A stretch of DNA of 64,000 nt from assembly GCF_009498275.1 (NCBI RefSeq), contig NZ_CP045643.1, positions 4,278,001 to 4,342,000 on the forward strand, in the 5' to 3' direction. This DNA comes from Streptomyces fagopyri. Lineage in GTDB: Bacteria; Actinomycetota; Actinomycetes; Streptomycetales; Streptomycetaceae. A model generated the notes under the pieces. That model was not told the origin of the DNA, made no database searches, and was given only the letters and a program-made list of their open reading frames with translations. This document shows, one piece after another, positions 1 to 10,678 of this stretch. The position numbers and the translations under genes were made by a program. Every line of letters begins with the position of its first letter. Position 1 is the first letter of the stretch.

Positions 1-1002
1 GTGCCGGGCGTCGAGGTACATGTGCTCGGCGCCCTGTTCCTGCATGCGGCGCATGATGCCCTTGGCGACGATGTCCCGGGGCGCCAGCTCGGCCAGTTCG
101 TGCCGGCCGAGCATGAAGCGCACGCCGTCCGCGTCGACCAGGTGGGCGCCCTCGCCGCGTACCGCCTCCGAGACCAGTGGCTGCTGGCCCTCCGCGTCCG
201 GGCCGAGGAACAGCACGGTCGGGTGGAACTGGACGAATTCGAGGTCGGAGACCTCGGCGCCCGCGCGCAGCGCGAGGGCCACGCCGTCGCCCGTGGAGAC
301 CGAGGGATTGGTGGTCGCGGAGAAGACCTGGCCCATGCCACCGGTGGCGAGGACCACGGCGGGGGCGTGCACGGCTCCCACGCCGTCGTGCTGGCCCTCT
401 CCCATGACGTGCAGGGTCACACCCGCGGTACGGCCGTCCGCGTCCGTCAGGAGGTCCAGGACGAGCGCGTTCTCCACCGTGCGCAGGCCACGCGCGCGTA
501 CCGCCTCGACGAGTGCCCGGGAGATCTCGGCGCCCGTGGCGTCGCCGCCCGCGTGCGCGATGCGGCGCCGGTGGTGGCCGCCCTCGCGGGTGAGTTCCAG
601 GTCGCCCTCGGAGGACTCGTCGAAGTGCGCTCCGGTCGCGATGAGGCGGCGTACGGCGTCGGGGCCCTCGGTGACGAGGATGCGTACCGCGTCCTCGTCG
701 CAGAGTCCCGCGCCCGCCACCAGGGTGTCGTCGAGGTGCTGCTCGGGGGTGTCGCCCTCGCCGAGGGCCGCGGCGATGCCGCCCTGGGCCCAGCGGGTGG
801 AGCCGTCGTCCAGGCGGGCCTTGGTGACGACGACGGTCGTCAGGCCGGCGGCCTCGCAGCGCAGGGCGGCGGTGAGGCCGGCCACGCCGGAACCGACGAC
901 CACCACGTCGGCGGTCAGGGCCCAGCCGGGGGCGGGCGCGTGCAGTCGTATGCCGGTACCTGTGCCTTTACCGGTACCTGTGCCTTTGCCTTTGCCGGTC
1001 AC
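1..1002 (-). CDS. nadB: L-aspartate oxidase NadB (C-terminus outside window)
   Basis: FAD flavoprotein that oxidises L-aspartate to iminoaspartate, the first step of de novo NAD synthesis. Only about the first 334 codons are inside the window; the gene runs off the left edge. An FAD-binding Rossmann motif ([14 protein letters not shown]) lies near residue 35, followed by the family segments [19 protein letters not shown] and FVQFHPT. The GTG start at 1002 overlaps the panC stop (GTGA, 999-1002), so translation is probably coupled to panC. The first 14 residues after MT are an unusual Lys/Gly/Thr repeat encoded by an 18-bp duplication. NadB with PanC upstream in one transcript links NAD and pantothenate/CoA synthesis, a common actinobacterial layout; nadC and coaX would be expected beyond the edge. 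Confidence 0.95.
   Translation of the reverse strand, partial: MTGKGKGTGTGKGTGTGIRLHAPAPGWALTADVVVVGSGVAGLTAALRCEAAGLTTVVVTKARLDDGSTRWAQGGIAAALGEGDTPEQHLDDTLVAGAGLCDEDAVRILVTEGPDAVRRLIATGAHFDESSEGDLELTREGGHHRRRIAHAGGDATGAEISRALVEAVRARGLRTVENALVLDLLTDADGRTAGVTLHVMGEGQHDGVGAVHAPAVVLATGGMGQVFSATTNPSVSTGDGVALALRAGAEVSDLEFVQFHPTVLFLGPDAEGQQPLVSEAVRGEGAHLVDADGVRFMLGRHELAELAPRDIVAKGIMRRMQEQGAEHMYLDARH
953..994. repeat. 18-bp direct duplication inside the nadB start region
   Basis: Units of 18 bp at 953-970 and 971-988 differ at one base and are followed by a 6-bp partial copy (989-994). The unit contains GGTACC and is less GC-rich than its surroundings. On the minus strand it encodes alternating Lys-Gly and Thr-Gly residues at the N-terminus of NadB, ahead of the FAD fold, so it is likely tolerated as a flexible leader. 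Confidence 0.8.
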
Positions 1003-1988
1003 GAGGCGGCTCCGAAGGTGAGGGGGATGTTGTCGATCAGGCGGGTCGTGCCGACCCGGGCGGCGACGGCGAGGACCGCCTCGCCGGTGAAGTCGTCCTG
1101 GATCTCGGTGAAGTCGGAGGGGTCGACCAGTGCCAGGTAGTCCAGGGCGAGCGGCGGCCGGAGGCGGGCGGCCTCGTCCAGGATCAGGCGGGCCGCCGCG
1201 CGGACACCGGAGGGGCCGCTGGGGGCCGCCTTGGCCACGGCGTGCGCGTCGGCGGCGGCGCGGGACTCGCCGATCGCGCTGAGCGCCTCGGCTCGCGCGC
1301 GCGTGGCGGGCACTTCGCGGGCCCGCGCGCGCAGGGCCTCCTGGGCGGCGTGCCGGTCGCGGCCGGCGAACAGCGCCTGGGAGAGGGCGAGGGCGGTACG
1401 CCGTTCCTCGGGCGCCAGGAAGCGGTTGCGGCTGGAGAGGGCGAGTCCGTCCTCCTCGCGCACCGTGGGTACGCCGACGATCTCCATGCCGAAGTTCAGG
1501 TCGCGGACCATGCGGCGGATCAGGGCGAGCTGCTGGGCGTCCTTCTGCCCGAACAGTGCCGTGTCGGGCCGGGTGAGGTGCAGCAGCTTGGCGACGACGG
1601 TGAGCATGCCGTCGAAGTGACCGGGGCGCACGGCGCCCTCGAGTCGCTCGCCCATGGGGCCGGCGGAGAGCCGGACCTGGGGTTCGCCGCCCGGGTAGAC
1701 CTCGTCCACGGAAGGGGCGAACACGGCGTCCGCGCCCGCCTGCTCGGCGATCTTGACGTCGGAGTCGAGGGTGCGCGGGTAGCGGTCGAGGTCCTCGCCC
1801 GCGCCGAACTGGAGCGGGTTCACGAAGACGGTGACGACGACGTCGCCCCCCGGACCCGCGATCTCGCGGGCCGTCCGGATCAGCGCGGCGTGGCCCTCGT
1901 GCAGGGCCCCCATGGTCATGACCACGGCCCGGCGGTCGCCGCGCCCGCGCGCGTGCAGGTCGCCTGAGGTGCGCAGCAGGTCGGTCAT
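999..1988 (-). CDS. panC: Pantothenate synthetase PanC
   Basis: ATP-dependent condensation of pantoate with beta-alanine to pantothenate, in the cytoplasm. About 329 residues. Near the N-terminus [10 protein letters not shown] carries the HxGH nucleotidyltransferase signature, followed by [28 protein letters not shown] and the SSRN motif that closes the active site. The ATG at 1988 overlaps the stop of the upstream DUF2520 gene (ATGA, 1985-1988) and the stop overlaps the nadB start, so the three genes are one translationally coupled leftward operon. A segment of roughly 30 Ala/Arg-rich residues near 200-235 is longer than in many PanC proteins, as is common in Streptomyces. Confidence 0.96.
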   Translation of the reverse strand: MTDLLRTSGDLHARGRGDRRAVVMTMGALHEGHAALIRTAREIAGPGGDVVVTVFVNPLQFGAGEDLDRYPRTLDSDVKIAEQAGADAVFAPSVDEVYPGGEPQVRLSAGPMGERLEGAVRPGHFDGMLTVVAKLLHLTRPDTALFGQKDAQQLALIRRMVRDLNFGMEIVGVPTVREEDGLALSSRNRFLAPEERRTALALSQALFAGRDRHAAQEALRARAREVPATRARAEALSAIGESRAAADAHAVAKAAPSGPSGVRAAARLILDEAARLRPPLALDYLALVDPSDFTEIQDDFTGEAVLAVAARVGTTRLIDNIPLTFGAAS

Positions 1989-2917
1989 CGGTCGCTCCCG
2001 TCGTCGGGCAGGGCCGCGCCGTCGGCGAGTACCCCGAGGAGGTCCTCGGCGAGCTCCGGCTTCAGCAGGCCGTGGGCGAGAGCGCGGTCGGCGGTCGCGC
2101 GGGCCATCGCGAGATAGCCGGCGACGGTCTGCGGGGCGTGTTTGCGCAACTCGGCGACGTGGGCCGCGACCGTGCCCGCGTCCCCGCGCGCGACGGGCCC
2201 GGTGAGGGCCGCGTCGCCGGATCTGAGGGCGTTGTCGAGGGCGGCGCCGAGCAGCGGGCCGAGCATCCGGTCGGGTGCCTCGACTCCCGCGGCGCGCAGC
2301 AGGTCCATGGACTCGGCGACGAGGGTGACCAGGTGGTTGGCGCCGAGCGCGAGGGCCGCGTGGTACAGCGGCCGGGACTCCTCGGAGATCCACTCGGGCT
2401 CGCCGCCCATCTCGATCACGAGGGCCTCGGCGGCCAGGCGCAGCTCCTCGGGCGCGGTGACGCCGAAGGAGCATCCGGCGAGCCGCTGCACGTCCACGGG
2501 GGTGCCGGTGAAGGTCATCGCGGGGTGCAGCGCGAGCGGCAGGGCGCCGGCCCTGAGCGCCGGGTCGAGCACCCGCGCGCCGTACCGCCCGGAGGTGTGC
2601 ACGAGCAGTTGGCCGGGCCGGACGGCGCCGGTCTCGGCGAGTCCTTCGACGAGACCGGGCAGGGTGTCGTCCGGGACGGTCAGCAGGACCAGGTCGGAGC
2701 GCTCCAGGACCTGCGCCGGGGACATCAGCGGCACATCGGGCAGAAGCAGCGCGGCACGCCTCCTGGAGGCGTCCGAGACCCCGGACACGGCCACCGGGCG
2801 GTGTCCGGCGAGCTGGAGGGCCGCGGCGAGGGCGGGGCCGACGCGGCCCGCGCCGACGACGCCGACGCCGAGGCGGGCGGGTCGGTCCTTGGGTTCTGGC
2901 TGGCTGGATGCACTCAC
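1985..2917 (-). CDS. Rossmann-like and DUF2520 domain protein
   Basis: 310-residue two-domain protein. A Rossmann NAD(P)-binding fold opens the protein ([18 protein letters not shown], about residues 17-34), followed by a C-terminal helical DUF2520 domain ([16 protein letters not shown]). The overall plan is that of 6-phosphogluconate/ketopantoate-reductase-like dehydrogenases. Proteins of this family sit upstream of panC in many actinobacteria, so a role in the pantoate branch, for example a ketopantoate-reductase-like activity, is attractive but inferred only. It is the first gene of the panC-nadB operon; its start at 2917 is about 170 bp from the divergent PLP lyase start. Confidence 0.9.
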   Translation of the reverse strand: MSASSQPEPKDRPARLGVGVVGAGRVGPALAAALQLAGHRPVAVSGVSDASRRRAALLLPDVPLMSPAQVLERSDLVLLTVPDDTLPGLVEGLAETGAVRPGQLLVHTSGRYGARVLDPALRAGALPLALHPAMTFTGTPVDVQRLAGCSFGVTAPEELRLAAEALVIEMGGEPEWISEESRPLYHAALALGANHLVTLVAESMDLLRAAGVEAPDRMLGPLLGAALDNALRSGDAALTGPVARGDAGTVAAHVAELRKHAPQTVAGYLAMARATADRALAHGLLKPELAEDLLGVLADGAALPDDGSDR

Positions 2918-3090
2918 TCGACGGCGGCCTTCCGTTCCAGTCCGCTCGGGGTACCGGACGATTTCTCGTCATGTTAACGCGATTGGTTCGGGCGCCGTTC
3001 AGGTTGTCCACAGGCTGTGGGTTTCCGCAGGTCACGAGGGGTGGGCAAATCGGGGTGCCGGGACACGGCGGCGCACGGCATCATCCGGGG

Positions 3091-4299
3091 ATGAGCGATT
3101 CGGCGGAGCGGGGCCGGGAACAGACCGCGGAGCGGGACACGGACGGGACGGCCGGGCCGGGCCCGGAGGAGACGGCGGAGCGGAAACGGGAGCGGCGAAG
3201 TGCCGCGTGGCGGGCGGCCGAGCGGGTGCTGTGGCGGCCCGGTCACCAGCAGACGGTGCGTTCGCGGCTGGCCTGGCTGAACGACGGGGCCGAAAGCGTG
3301 TACGACCTCGACCGGCCGGTGGACATGTACGGCGACCGGCTCGTGGAGACCCTGGAGGAGCGGGTCGCCGGACTGCTCGGCAAGGAGGCGGCCGCCTTCT
3401 TCCCCACCGGGACCATGGCCCAGCAGGTCGCCCTGCGCTGCTGGGCGGGCCGTACCGGCGACGCGACCGTCGCGATGCACGCGCTCGGCCACCCGGAGGT
3501 GCATGAGCGGCATGCGTTCAGCAGCGTCAGCGGCCTGCGCCCGGTCCGGGTGACGGACGAACCGCGGCTGCCGACCGCCGAGGAGATCCGGGACTTCGAG
3601 GAGCCGTTCGGGTCACTGCTGCTCGAACTGCCCCTCAGGGACGCCGGTTTCGTACTGCCCTCCTGGGAGGAGCTCGTGGCGGTCACGGAGGCGGCGCGCG
3701 AGCGGGACGCCGTCGTGCACTTCGACGGGGCCCGGCTGTGGGAGTGCACCCCGCGTCTCGGCCGTCCCCTGGACGAGATCGCGGGCCTCGCGGACAGCGT
3801 CTACGTGTCGTTCTACAAGTCGCTCGACGGCCTCGGCGGGGCGGCGGTCGCGGGCCCGCGGACGCTGATCGACGAGGCGAAGGCCTGGCGGCACCGGTAC
3901 GGCGGCATGGTCTTCCAGCAGTTCCCGACCGTTCTGGCGGCCCTGATCGGCCTGGACCGGGAACTGCCGCGGCTGCCCGCGTACGTGGCCCACGCGCGCG
4001 TGGTCGCCGCCGCCCTGCGCGAGGGGTTCGCCGAGGCCGGGGTGGCGTGGGCGCGCGTCCACCCCGAGGAGCCGCACACCCATCAGTTCCAGGTCTGGCT
4101 GCCGTACGACGCCGAGGTGCTCACGGACGCGGCGATGCTCCAGACCGAGGAGACGGGGACCGGTCTCTTCGCGCGCTGGAGCCGTGGCGGCCCGGGGCTG
4201 GCGCTCACCGAGGTGACCGTGGCGGCCCCGGGCCTGGAGTGGACGGCCGGGGACGTGAAGGCGGCCGTCGCGGACTTCGTGGCGCGGCTGCCCGGCTGA
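3091..4299 (+). CDS. Threonine-aldolase / beta-eliminating lyase family protein
   Basis: PLP-dependent fold-type I enzyme of about 402 residues, resembling low-specificity threonine aldolases (glycine + acetaldehyde from threonine). The family order is visible: FFPTGTMAQQVALR near the N-terminus (phosphate-binding loop), VHFDGARLWE (the Asp that pairs with the PLP pyridine nitrogen), then the Schiff-base lysine about residue 243 in VSFYKSLDGLGGA. The first about 45 residues are a charged Glu/Arg-rich extension not needed for the fold, so a later start cannot be excluded; ATG at 3091 is the first good start after the divergent promoter gap. The substrate is not determined by the sequence. The stop codon lies in a 20-bp tandem repeat. 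Confidence 0.88.
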   Translation: MSDSAERGREQTAERDTDGTAGPGPEETAERKRERRSAAWRAAERVLWRPGHQQTVRSRLAWLNDGAESVYDLDRPVDMYGDRLVETLEERVAGLLGKEAAAFFPTGTMAQQVALRCWAGRTGDATVAMHALGHPEVHERHAFSSVSGLRPVRVTDEPRLPTAEEIRDFEEPFGSLLLELPLRDAGFVLPSWEELVAVTEAARERDAVVHFDGARLWECTPRLGRPLDEIAGLADSVYVSFYKSLDGLGGAAVAGPRTLIDEAKAWRHRYGGMVFQQFPTVLAALIGLDRELPRLPAYVAHARVVAAALREGFAEAGVAWARVHPEEPHTHQFQVWLPYDAEVLTDAAMLQTEETGTGLFARWSRGGPGLALTEVTVAAPGLEWTAGDVKAAVADFVARLPG

Positions 4300-4350
4300 G
4301 GCCCCCCGGGCCCGCTGAGGCCCCGCCGGGCCCGCTGAGGTCTTGGCCGG
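4291..4350. repeat. Three 20-bp tandem repeats beginning at a stop codon
   Basis: Units 4291-4310, 4311-4330 and 4331-4350. The first contains the PLP lyase stop (TGA at 4297-4299) in the context CCCGGCTGAGG, and the next two repeat CCCGCTGAGG at the same relative position. The third unit has diverged in its second half. Confidence 0.75.
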
Positions 4351-4377
4351 CCCGCCGGGGGCGCCCGGGACCGTGGG

Positions 4378-4593
4378 TCAGCGGCCGGCCCACGGCCGTC
4401 CGCGCAGCCACCGGCCCAGGGCCTCCCGTGTCCGGCCGCGGGCCGGACGGCCCGCCAGGACCGCGCGCAAGCGCCGGTGGTCGCGCAGCTCGCGGGCGAC
4501 CCGCCAGTCGTTCCGTCCGGGCGCCGGAGGAACGGGTTCACCGTGCTGACGGGCCCGGTGGGTGTCGAGGAGGTACTGCTGGGTGACGCTCAT
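4378..4593 (-). CDS. Small conserved basic protein of unknown function
   Basis: 71 residues, beginning MSVTQQYLLDTHRARQHGE and ending in an Arg/Gly/Trp-rich basic tail (about 15 arginines in all). Start ATG at 4593. No signal peptide, membrane segment or known domain is visible. I recognise the MSVTQQYLLD opening as typical of short hypothetical proteins in other streptomycetes but cannot assign a role. It is divergent from the ArsR-like regulator (start 4764), with about 170 bp between them that could carry both promoters. The charge suggests nucleic-acid or polyanion contact, which is speculation. Confidence 0.7.
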   Translation of the reverse strand: MSVTQQYLLDTHRARQHGEPVPPAPGRNDWRVARELRDHRRLRAVLAGRPARGRTREALGRWLRGRPWAGR

Positions 4594-4763
4594 GACGGAT
4601 CGCCTCTCGGGACGGATCGGGTACGGACGGGGATCCGTGGGCCCCGCGCGGTCCGCCCCGGTTCTGTCCCCAGCCTGCGCCCGTGCCCGGCGTACGTCGT
4701 CCCGATTGACGGCCGCCGTCAATCGGCGGCGGCGTTGTCGGTGGCGGGGTGCACCATGAGGTC

Positions 4764-5870
4764 ATGAGCGTGCGTATCGATGTCACCGGGCTGCGGCCGG
4801 AGCGGATCGCCGTCGTGCCCTCGCCGCTGGCCGAGCTCGGGATGGCGCTGCACGCGCTGTCCGAGCCGGGGCACCACCCAGGGCTCCAGGGCTGGGCGAC
4901 CGGCGTGACCCCCCGGCTGGACCCGCACCTCGCCGACCGGATGTGCGAGGCCGACTTCCTGTGGCGGACGACCTTCTCCGACCTGTTCCTGCCGTACGCG
5001 GGCATCCCCGGCCGGAGCGCGCTCCCGGGTGCCACGCTCGCCGAGGAGCTGGACCAGCTGGACAAGCTGACGGACGAGCAGTTCGTGGACGCGGCGCTGG
5101 AGTTCACCTGCGCGCTGCCGTACGAGGGGCCGGGACCCGACACGCTCTCCGACCCGGCGCTCCAGCACCGCGCCCTGGAGCTGGCCGCCGCGCGCGGACC
5201 CCAGCAGGTCCGGTTCAGCAGACGCCTGCTGGACGATCCCCCGCAGATCCGGGCGTGGCTGCGGCAGTTCCTGGAGGACTGCGACGAGGCGTTCTTCGCG
5301 GAGACCTGGTCCCGGCTGCGCCACCAGCTCGCGGCGGACGCCCGGCACAAGACGGACCTCCTGCGGCACAAGGGCCTGGCCGAGGCCGTGGCCTCGGTCT
5401 CCCCGGCGATGGCGCTCGACGAGAGCACCCGGACGATCACCGTCGACAAGCTGGGCCAGGGCCGGACGTCCACCGGGGACGGCGGACTCCTCCTGGTGCC
5501 GACGAGTCTCGGCTGGCCGCACCTGATGGTGCTGCACCGGTACGGCTGGCAGCCGGTGCTGCACTACCCGGTCGGCTCCCCCGAGCTGTCCGCCCCGTCC
5601 TCCCTGGAGCAGCTGACGCTGCGGATGACCGCCCTGTCGCACCCGGTCAGGATGCGGATCTGCCGGAGTCTGGCCCGCAGCGCGTTCACCACGGGCGAGC
5701 TGGCCCAGGTGAACGGGATGACGGCGCCCGAGATATCCCGGCACCTGGGTGTGCTCAAGAAGGCGGGCCTGATCACCACGCGCCGCCGTGGCCGGTACGT
5801 GCTGCACCAGCTGGACGTGACGGTCGTGGCCCGGCTCGGCAGCGACTTCCTGGAGGGCATCCTGCGCTGA
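4764..5870 (+). CDS. DUF5937-type ArsR-like winged-helix regulator
   Basis: 368-residue protein. A long N-terminal region of about 270 residues (DUF5937-like) precedes a C-terminal ArsR-type winged helix: LTLRMTALSHPVRMRICRSLARSAFTTGEL (split over two helices), MTAPEISRHLGVLKKAG as recognition helix and RGRYVLHQLD as wing. ArsR domains bind short palindromes and usually act as repressors. Unlike classic metal sensors there is no obvious metal-binding Cys cluster, so the N-terminal part is probably the sensor. ATG at 4764 is preferred over an in-frame ATG 15 bp upstream because the protein then opens MSVRIDVTGL directly into the domain. Convergent with the response-regulator gene. Confidence 0.85.
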   Translation: MSVRIDVTGLRPERIAVVPSPLAELGMALHALSEPGHHPGLQGWATGVTPRLDPHLADRMCEADFLWRTTFSDLFLPYAGIPGRSALPGATLAEELDQLDKLTDEQFVDAALEFTCALPYEGPGPDTLSDPALQHRALELAAARGPQQVRFSRRLLDDPPQIRAWLRQFLEDCDEAFFAETWSRLRHQLAADARHKTDLLRHKGLAEAVASVSPAMALDESTRTITVDKLGQGRTSTGDGGLLLVPTSLGWPHLMVLHRYGWQPVLHYPVGSPELSAPSSLEQLTLRMTALSHPVRMRICRSLARSAFTTGELAQVNGMTAPEISRHLGVLKKAGLITTRRRGRYVLHQLDVTVVARLGSDFLEGILR

Positions 5871-5900
5871 GCCGCGCCCCGCGGCCCCGGCGGGACCGCG

Positions 5901-5928
5901 GGAGGCCGGGCCCGCCCGGCCCGCCTCC
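5901..5928. terminator. Bulged hairpin between convergent genes
   Basis: Arms 5901-5911 and 5919-5928 pair over 10 bp with one unpaired C, loop of 7 nt. It sits between the stop of the DUF5937 gene (5870) and the stop of the response regulator (5931), a position expected for a bidirectional terminator; there is no U-tract. Confidence 0.5.
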
Positions 5929-5930
5929 GA

Positions 5931-6602
5931 TCAGCGGTGCCCGCCCGCCCGTACGATCCCCGTCTCGTAGGCGAGGACCACCACCTGCACCCGGTCCCGC
6001 AGCCCCAGCTTCGTCAGGATGCGTCCCACGTGGGTCTTCACGGTCGCCTCGGAGAGCACGAGGCGGGCCGCGATCTCCCCGTTCGACAGGCCCTGCGCGA
6101 CGAGGATCATCACCTCGCGCTCGCGGTCGGTGAGCCGCTCAAGCCCCTTGTGCTGGGGGTCCTTGCCGGCGTTGGGCAGCATCGGCGCGAAGCGGTCGAG
6201 CAGGCGCCGGGTGGTGGACGGGGCGACCACCGCGTCGCCGCTGTGCACGGAGCGGATCGCGGTGAGCAGCTCGCCGGGCGGCACGTCCTTGAGCATGAAG
6301 CCGGAGGCGCCCGCCTTCAGCCCGGAGAAGGCGTACTCGTCGAGGTCGAAGGTGGTGAGGATCAGCACCTTCGGGGGGTTCGGCTCCGAGCAGACGCGGC
6401 GCGTGGTCTCCACCCCGTCCAGTTTCGGCATCCGGACGTCCATCAGCACCACGTCGACGGCCGTCGCCCGCAGCACCTGGAGAGCCTCGACACCGTCGCC
6501 CGCCTCGGCCACGACCTCCATGTCCGGCTGGGCGTCGAGCACCATCCGGAAACCGGTGCGCAGCAGCACCTGGTCGTCGACGAGCATCACGCGGATCGCC
6601 AT
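5931..6602 (-). CDS. NarL/LuxR-family response regulator
   Basis: 223 residues. The receiver domain (1-120) has the acidic pair at the start (VMLVDDQ), the phospho-acceptor Asp near 55 in VVLMDVRMP, the T/S switch (LILTTFD) and the conserved Lys (FMLKDVPP). A LuxR-type helix-turn-helix follows (LTDREREVMILVAQGLSNGE through TVKTHVGRILTKLGL). It is expected to bind DNA as a dimer when phosphorylated by the histidine kinase encoded 59 bp upstream in the same direction. Targets cannot be inferred from this window. Confidence 0.96.
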   Translation of the reverse strand: MAIRVMLVDDQVLLRTGFRMVLDAQPDMEVVAEAGDGVEALQVLRATAVDVVLMDVRMPKLDGVETTRRVCSEPNPPKVLILTTFDLDEYAFSGLKAGASGFMLKDVPPGELLTAIRSVHSGDAVVAPSTTRRLLDRFAPMLPNAGKDPQHKGLERLTDREREVMILVAQGLSNGEIAARLVLSEATVKTHVGRILTKLGLRDRVQVVVLAYETGIVRAGGHR

Positions 6603-6661
6603 CGGGGTCCCTTCACTTGCTTACGGATCACACGTGCGTACGGACCGCACGTGTACAGGTG

Positions 6662-7867
6662 TCAGTGCGCGGGCTTGAGCGGCAGCAGGGCACTGATGCG
6701 GAAGCCTCCACCGGGCCGCGGTCCCGCGTCCAGGGTGCCGCCGACCATGCCGACGCGCTCGCGCATCCCGATCAGGCCGTGCCCCTGCCCGTCGGCGCCC
6801 CCCTCCTCGTACAGCTCGTGGGGCGCGCCCTTGCCGTCGTCCTCGACGAGCAGGCCGAGGCCGTCGTCGAAGTAGACCAGGCGCACGCTCGCACCGGTGT
6901 TCGGGCCCCCGTGCTTGCGCGTGTTGGTGAGCGCCTCCTGCACGATGCGGTACGCCGTGAGCTCCACGCCGCTGGGCAGGGGGCGCGGTGTCCCCTCGAC
7001 CTTGAAGTCGACGGGCAGCCCCGAGGTGCGGCACTGCTCGATGAGGTCGTCGAGCTGCTCCACGTCGGGCTGCGGCACGTACTCGCCGACCTCCTGGTGT
7101 TCGCCGGTGCGCAGCACGCCGAGCAGGCGGCGCATCTCGGCGAGCGCCTGGCGACCGGTCCCGGAGATGGTCTCCAGTGCCTTCCTCGCCTGCTCGGGGG
7201 CTGCGTCCATGACGTAGGCGGCGCCGTCGGCCTGGACCACCATCACCGAGACGTTGTGCGCGACCACGTCGTGCAGCTCGCGGGCGATCCGGGCGCGCTC
7301 GGCGGCGACGGCGACCTTGGCCTGCGCCTCGCGCTCCTTCTCCAGCCGGGCGGCGCGCTCCTCCAGCTGGGCGAGGTAGGCACGGCGGGTGCGGATGGAG
7401 TCGCCGAGCACCCAGGCGAGCGCGAACGGCACCGTCTGGAAGGCCGCTATCAGGACGTTGCCCAGCGAGCTGGAGTCGGTCTGGGGCCAGCGGATCTGCG
7501 AGAGGGTCGCCGCGCACAGGCCGCCGATCAGCGCGAAGCGGGAGGCCCAGCGGGCGCCGTCCGCCGCGACGGTGTAGATGATCACCAGCATCGCGAAGTC
7601 GGCGGGCACCACCTCGACGTCCAGGATCAGCTGGGCGAGACCCATCGCGGCCGCCACGACCAGCATCTTCTCGGGCATACGGCGGCGCAGCGCCACGACC
7701 ACGCTCAGGACCAGGGCGATCGGGAGGGCCGTCGCGAGCGACCCGTGGTGGTGCGCAGCGCCGTTGACATTGGTGAGGCTCACGGCGGAGATCCCGAGCA
7801 GGACGACGGCCCAGAAGCCGTCGACCCACGTCGGGTGTCTGCGGAGAAAGTCATAAAGGCGCTGCAC
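6662..7867 (-). CDS. Sensor histidine kinase (HisKA_3 / NarL-type)
   Basis: 401 residues. Four to six hydrophobic segments in residues 15-155 form a membrane sensor domain with very short loops, so no extracellular ligand domain is apparent. A coiled linker (EERAARLEKEREAQAK) leads to the HisKA_3 dimerisation box with the phospho-accepting His near 199 in RIARELHDVVAHNVS. The HATPase domain follows, with the N box near NTRKHGG and G boxes VEDDGKG and GHGLIGMRERV. Cognate regulator directly downstream. The intramembrane-sensing layout is typical for actinobacterial envelope-stress or antibiotic-response pairs; the signal is unknown. Confidence 0.95.
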   Translation of the reverse strand: MQRLYDFLRRHPTWVDGFWAVVLLGISAVSLTNVNGAAHHHGSLATALPIALVLSVVVALRRRMPEKMLVVAAAMGLAQLILDVEVVPADFAMLVIIYTVAADGARWASRFALIGGLCAATLSQIRWPQTDSSSLGNVLIAAFQTVPFALAWVLGDSIRTRRAYLAQLEERAARLEKEREAQAKVAVAAERARIARELHDVVAHNVSVMVVQADGAAYVMDAAPEQARKALETISGTGRQALAEMRRLLGVLRTGEHQEVGEYVPQPDVEQLDDLIEQCRTSGLPVDFKVEGTPRPLPSGVELTAYRIVQEALTNTRKHGGPNTGASVRLVYFDDGLGLLVEDDGKGAPHELYEEGGADGQGHGLIGMRERVGMVGGTLDAGPRPGGGFRISALLPLKPAH

Positions 7868-8991
7868 GTAGCCCAGAGTAGGGAAGCGTGCAGTGTGCAG
7901 GGGTCAACCGGAGGGCCGATCCGCGAGCGGTCCCCGTACTCCCCAAGGTGGAGGCTCTCCCCGTTCCCGGCACTTAGCCTGGCCCGGTGAGGCATGAGAC
8001 GGCGGGCGTGTGGCGGGGCTGGCGCGAGGCGACACAGGAGGCTCTGTACGGCCCGTCGGGCTTCTACCGGGGGCCCGGGGGACCCGCGGGCCACTTCCGT
8101 ACGTCGGTGCACGCGTCCCCGCTCTTCGCGGCGGCCGTGGCCCGGCTGCTGTGCCGGGTCGACGAGGCACTCGGCCGTCCCGCCGTGCTCGACTTCGTCG
8201 ACATGGCGGCCGGTCACGGCGAACTGGCGGCGGGTGTCCTCGACGCGCTCCCCGCCGGCGTGGCCTCCCGCGCGCGCGGGTACGCCGTCGAACACGCCGG
8301 GCGACCCGCCGGCCTCGACCCCCGGATCCAGTGGCTCCCGGAGCCCCCGCGCGGGATCACCGGGCTGCTCTTCGCCAACGAGTGGCTGGACAACGTGCCG
8401 GTGGACGTGGCGGAGGTGGACGCCGAGGGCGTACGACGGCTGGTCCTCGTACGGGCCGGGGACGGGGCCGAACGTCTCGGGGAGCCCGTCACCGGGGCCC
8501 GGGAGCGGTGGCTGCGGGCGTGGTGGCCGGCGTCCGGCGAGGGGTCCCGCGCCGAGATCGGGCTCTCCAGGGACACGGCCTGGGCCGGGGCCGTGGCCAC
8601 CCTCGACCGCGGTCTGGCCGTCGCCGCCGACTACGCCCACCTCGCCGCCGCCCGGCCGCCCTTCGGAACGCTCACCGGCTTCAGGCAGGGCCGGGAGACG
8701 CGGGCGGTGCCCGACGGGTCGTGCGACATCACGGCACACGTCGCCCTCGACGCGTGCGTGCTGCCCGGGGGACATGTGGTGACCCAGCGGGCCGCGCTGC
8801 GCGCGCTGGGCGTGAACGGCGCCCGACCGGCGCTCGCGCTGGCTTCGAGCGATCCTGCCGCGTACGTACGCGCCCTCGCGGGCGCGGGCGAGGCCGCCGA
8901 GCTCACCGCGCCCGACGGCCTGGGCGGCTTCGGCTGGCTGCTGCAGCCGGTGGGAGTGGACCGGCCCGGCAGGCACACCCTGTTCGACGGC

Positions 8992-10143
<1,152 letters not shown>

Positions 10144-10174
10144 GCACACAGTCTGGCGTACGTACCCTTGCGGC

Positions 10175-10678
10175 ATGGAAAAGCGGAGCACGGAAGCCGC
10201 GCCCGACACCGCCGCGGAGCCGGTCTGGACCGGGCTCCCGCCGGGCCTGCTGCGAATGCGCCGGCTGTTGCTGGTGGTGTGGCTGGGGCTGCTGACGATC
10301 GCCGTCGCCCTCCTGCCGGGGCTGCTCGCGGGGCCGGTCTGGGCGCTGTTCGCCCTGCTGCCGCTCGCCCTGACGGCGTGGGGATGGCGGATGCTGGGGC
10401 GCAACTGGCGCTCCTGGCGGTACGCCGAGCGCGCGGACGACCTGCTGATCAGCCGGGGGGTGCTGTTCCGCGAGGAGACCGTGGTCCCCTACGGCCGGAT
10501 GCAGCTGGTCGAGGTGACCTCCGGTCCGGTGGAGCGGCACTTCGGGCTCGCGAGCGTGCAGCTGCACACGGCCGCCGCCGCGACCGACGCCCGCATCCCG
10601 GGTCTGGACCCGGCCGAGGCCGAGCGGCTGCGCGACCGGCTGACCGAGCTGGGCGAGGCCCGATCGGCGGGACTGTGA
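10175..10678 (+). CDS. bPH_2 (YdbS-like) membrane protein, first of a pair
   Basis: 167 residues. Two closely spaced membrane segments (about residues 25-65, [19 protein letters not shown] and the following [18 protein letters not shown]) precede a bacterial PH-like domain ([39 protein letters not shown]). This matches the first member of YdbS/YdbT pairs, membrane proteins of uncertain biochemical role linked in Bacillus to bacteriocin resistance. Its stop overlaps the GTG start of the second PH protein (GTGA, 10675-10678), so the pair is translationally coupled. ATG at 10175 follows a weak leader; the divergent nuoD2 start is 31 bp away. Confidence 0.88.
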   Translation: MEKRSTEAAPDTAAEPVWTGLPPGLLRMRRLLLVVWLGLLTIAVALLPGLLAGPVWALFALLPLALTAWGWRMLGRNWRSWRYAERADDLLISRGVLFREETVVPYGRMQLVEVTSGPVERHFGLASVQLHTAAAATDARIPGLDPAEAERLRDRLTELGEARSAGL

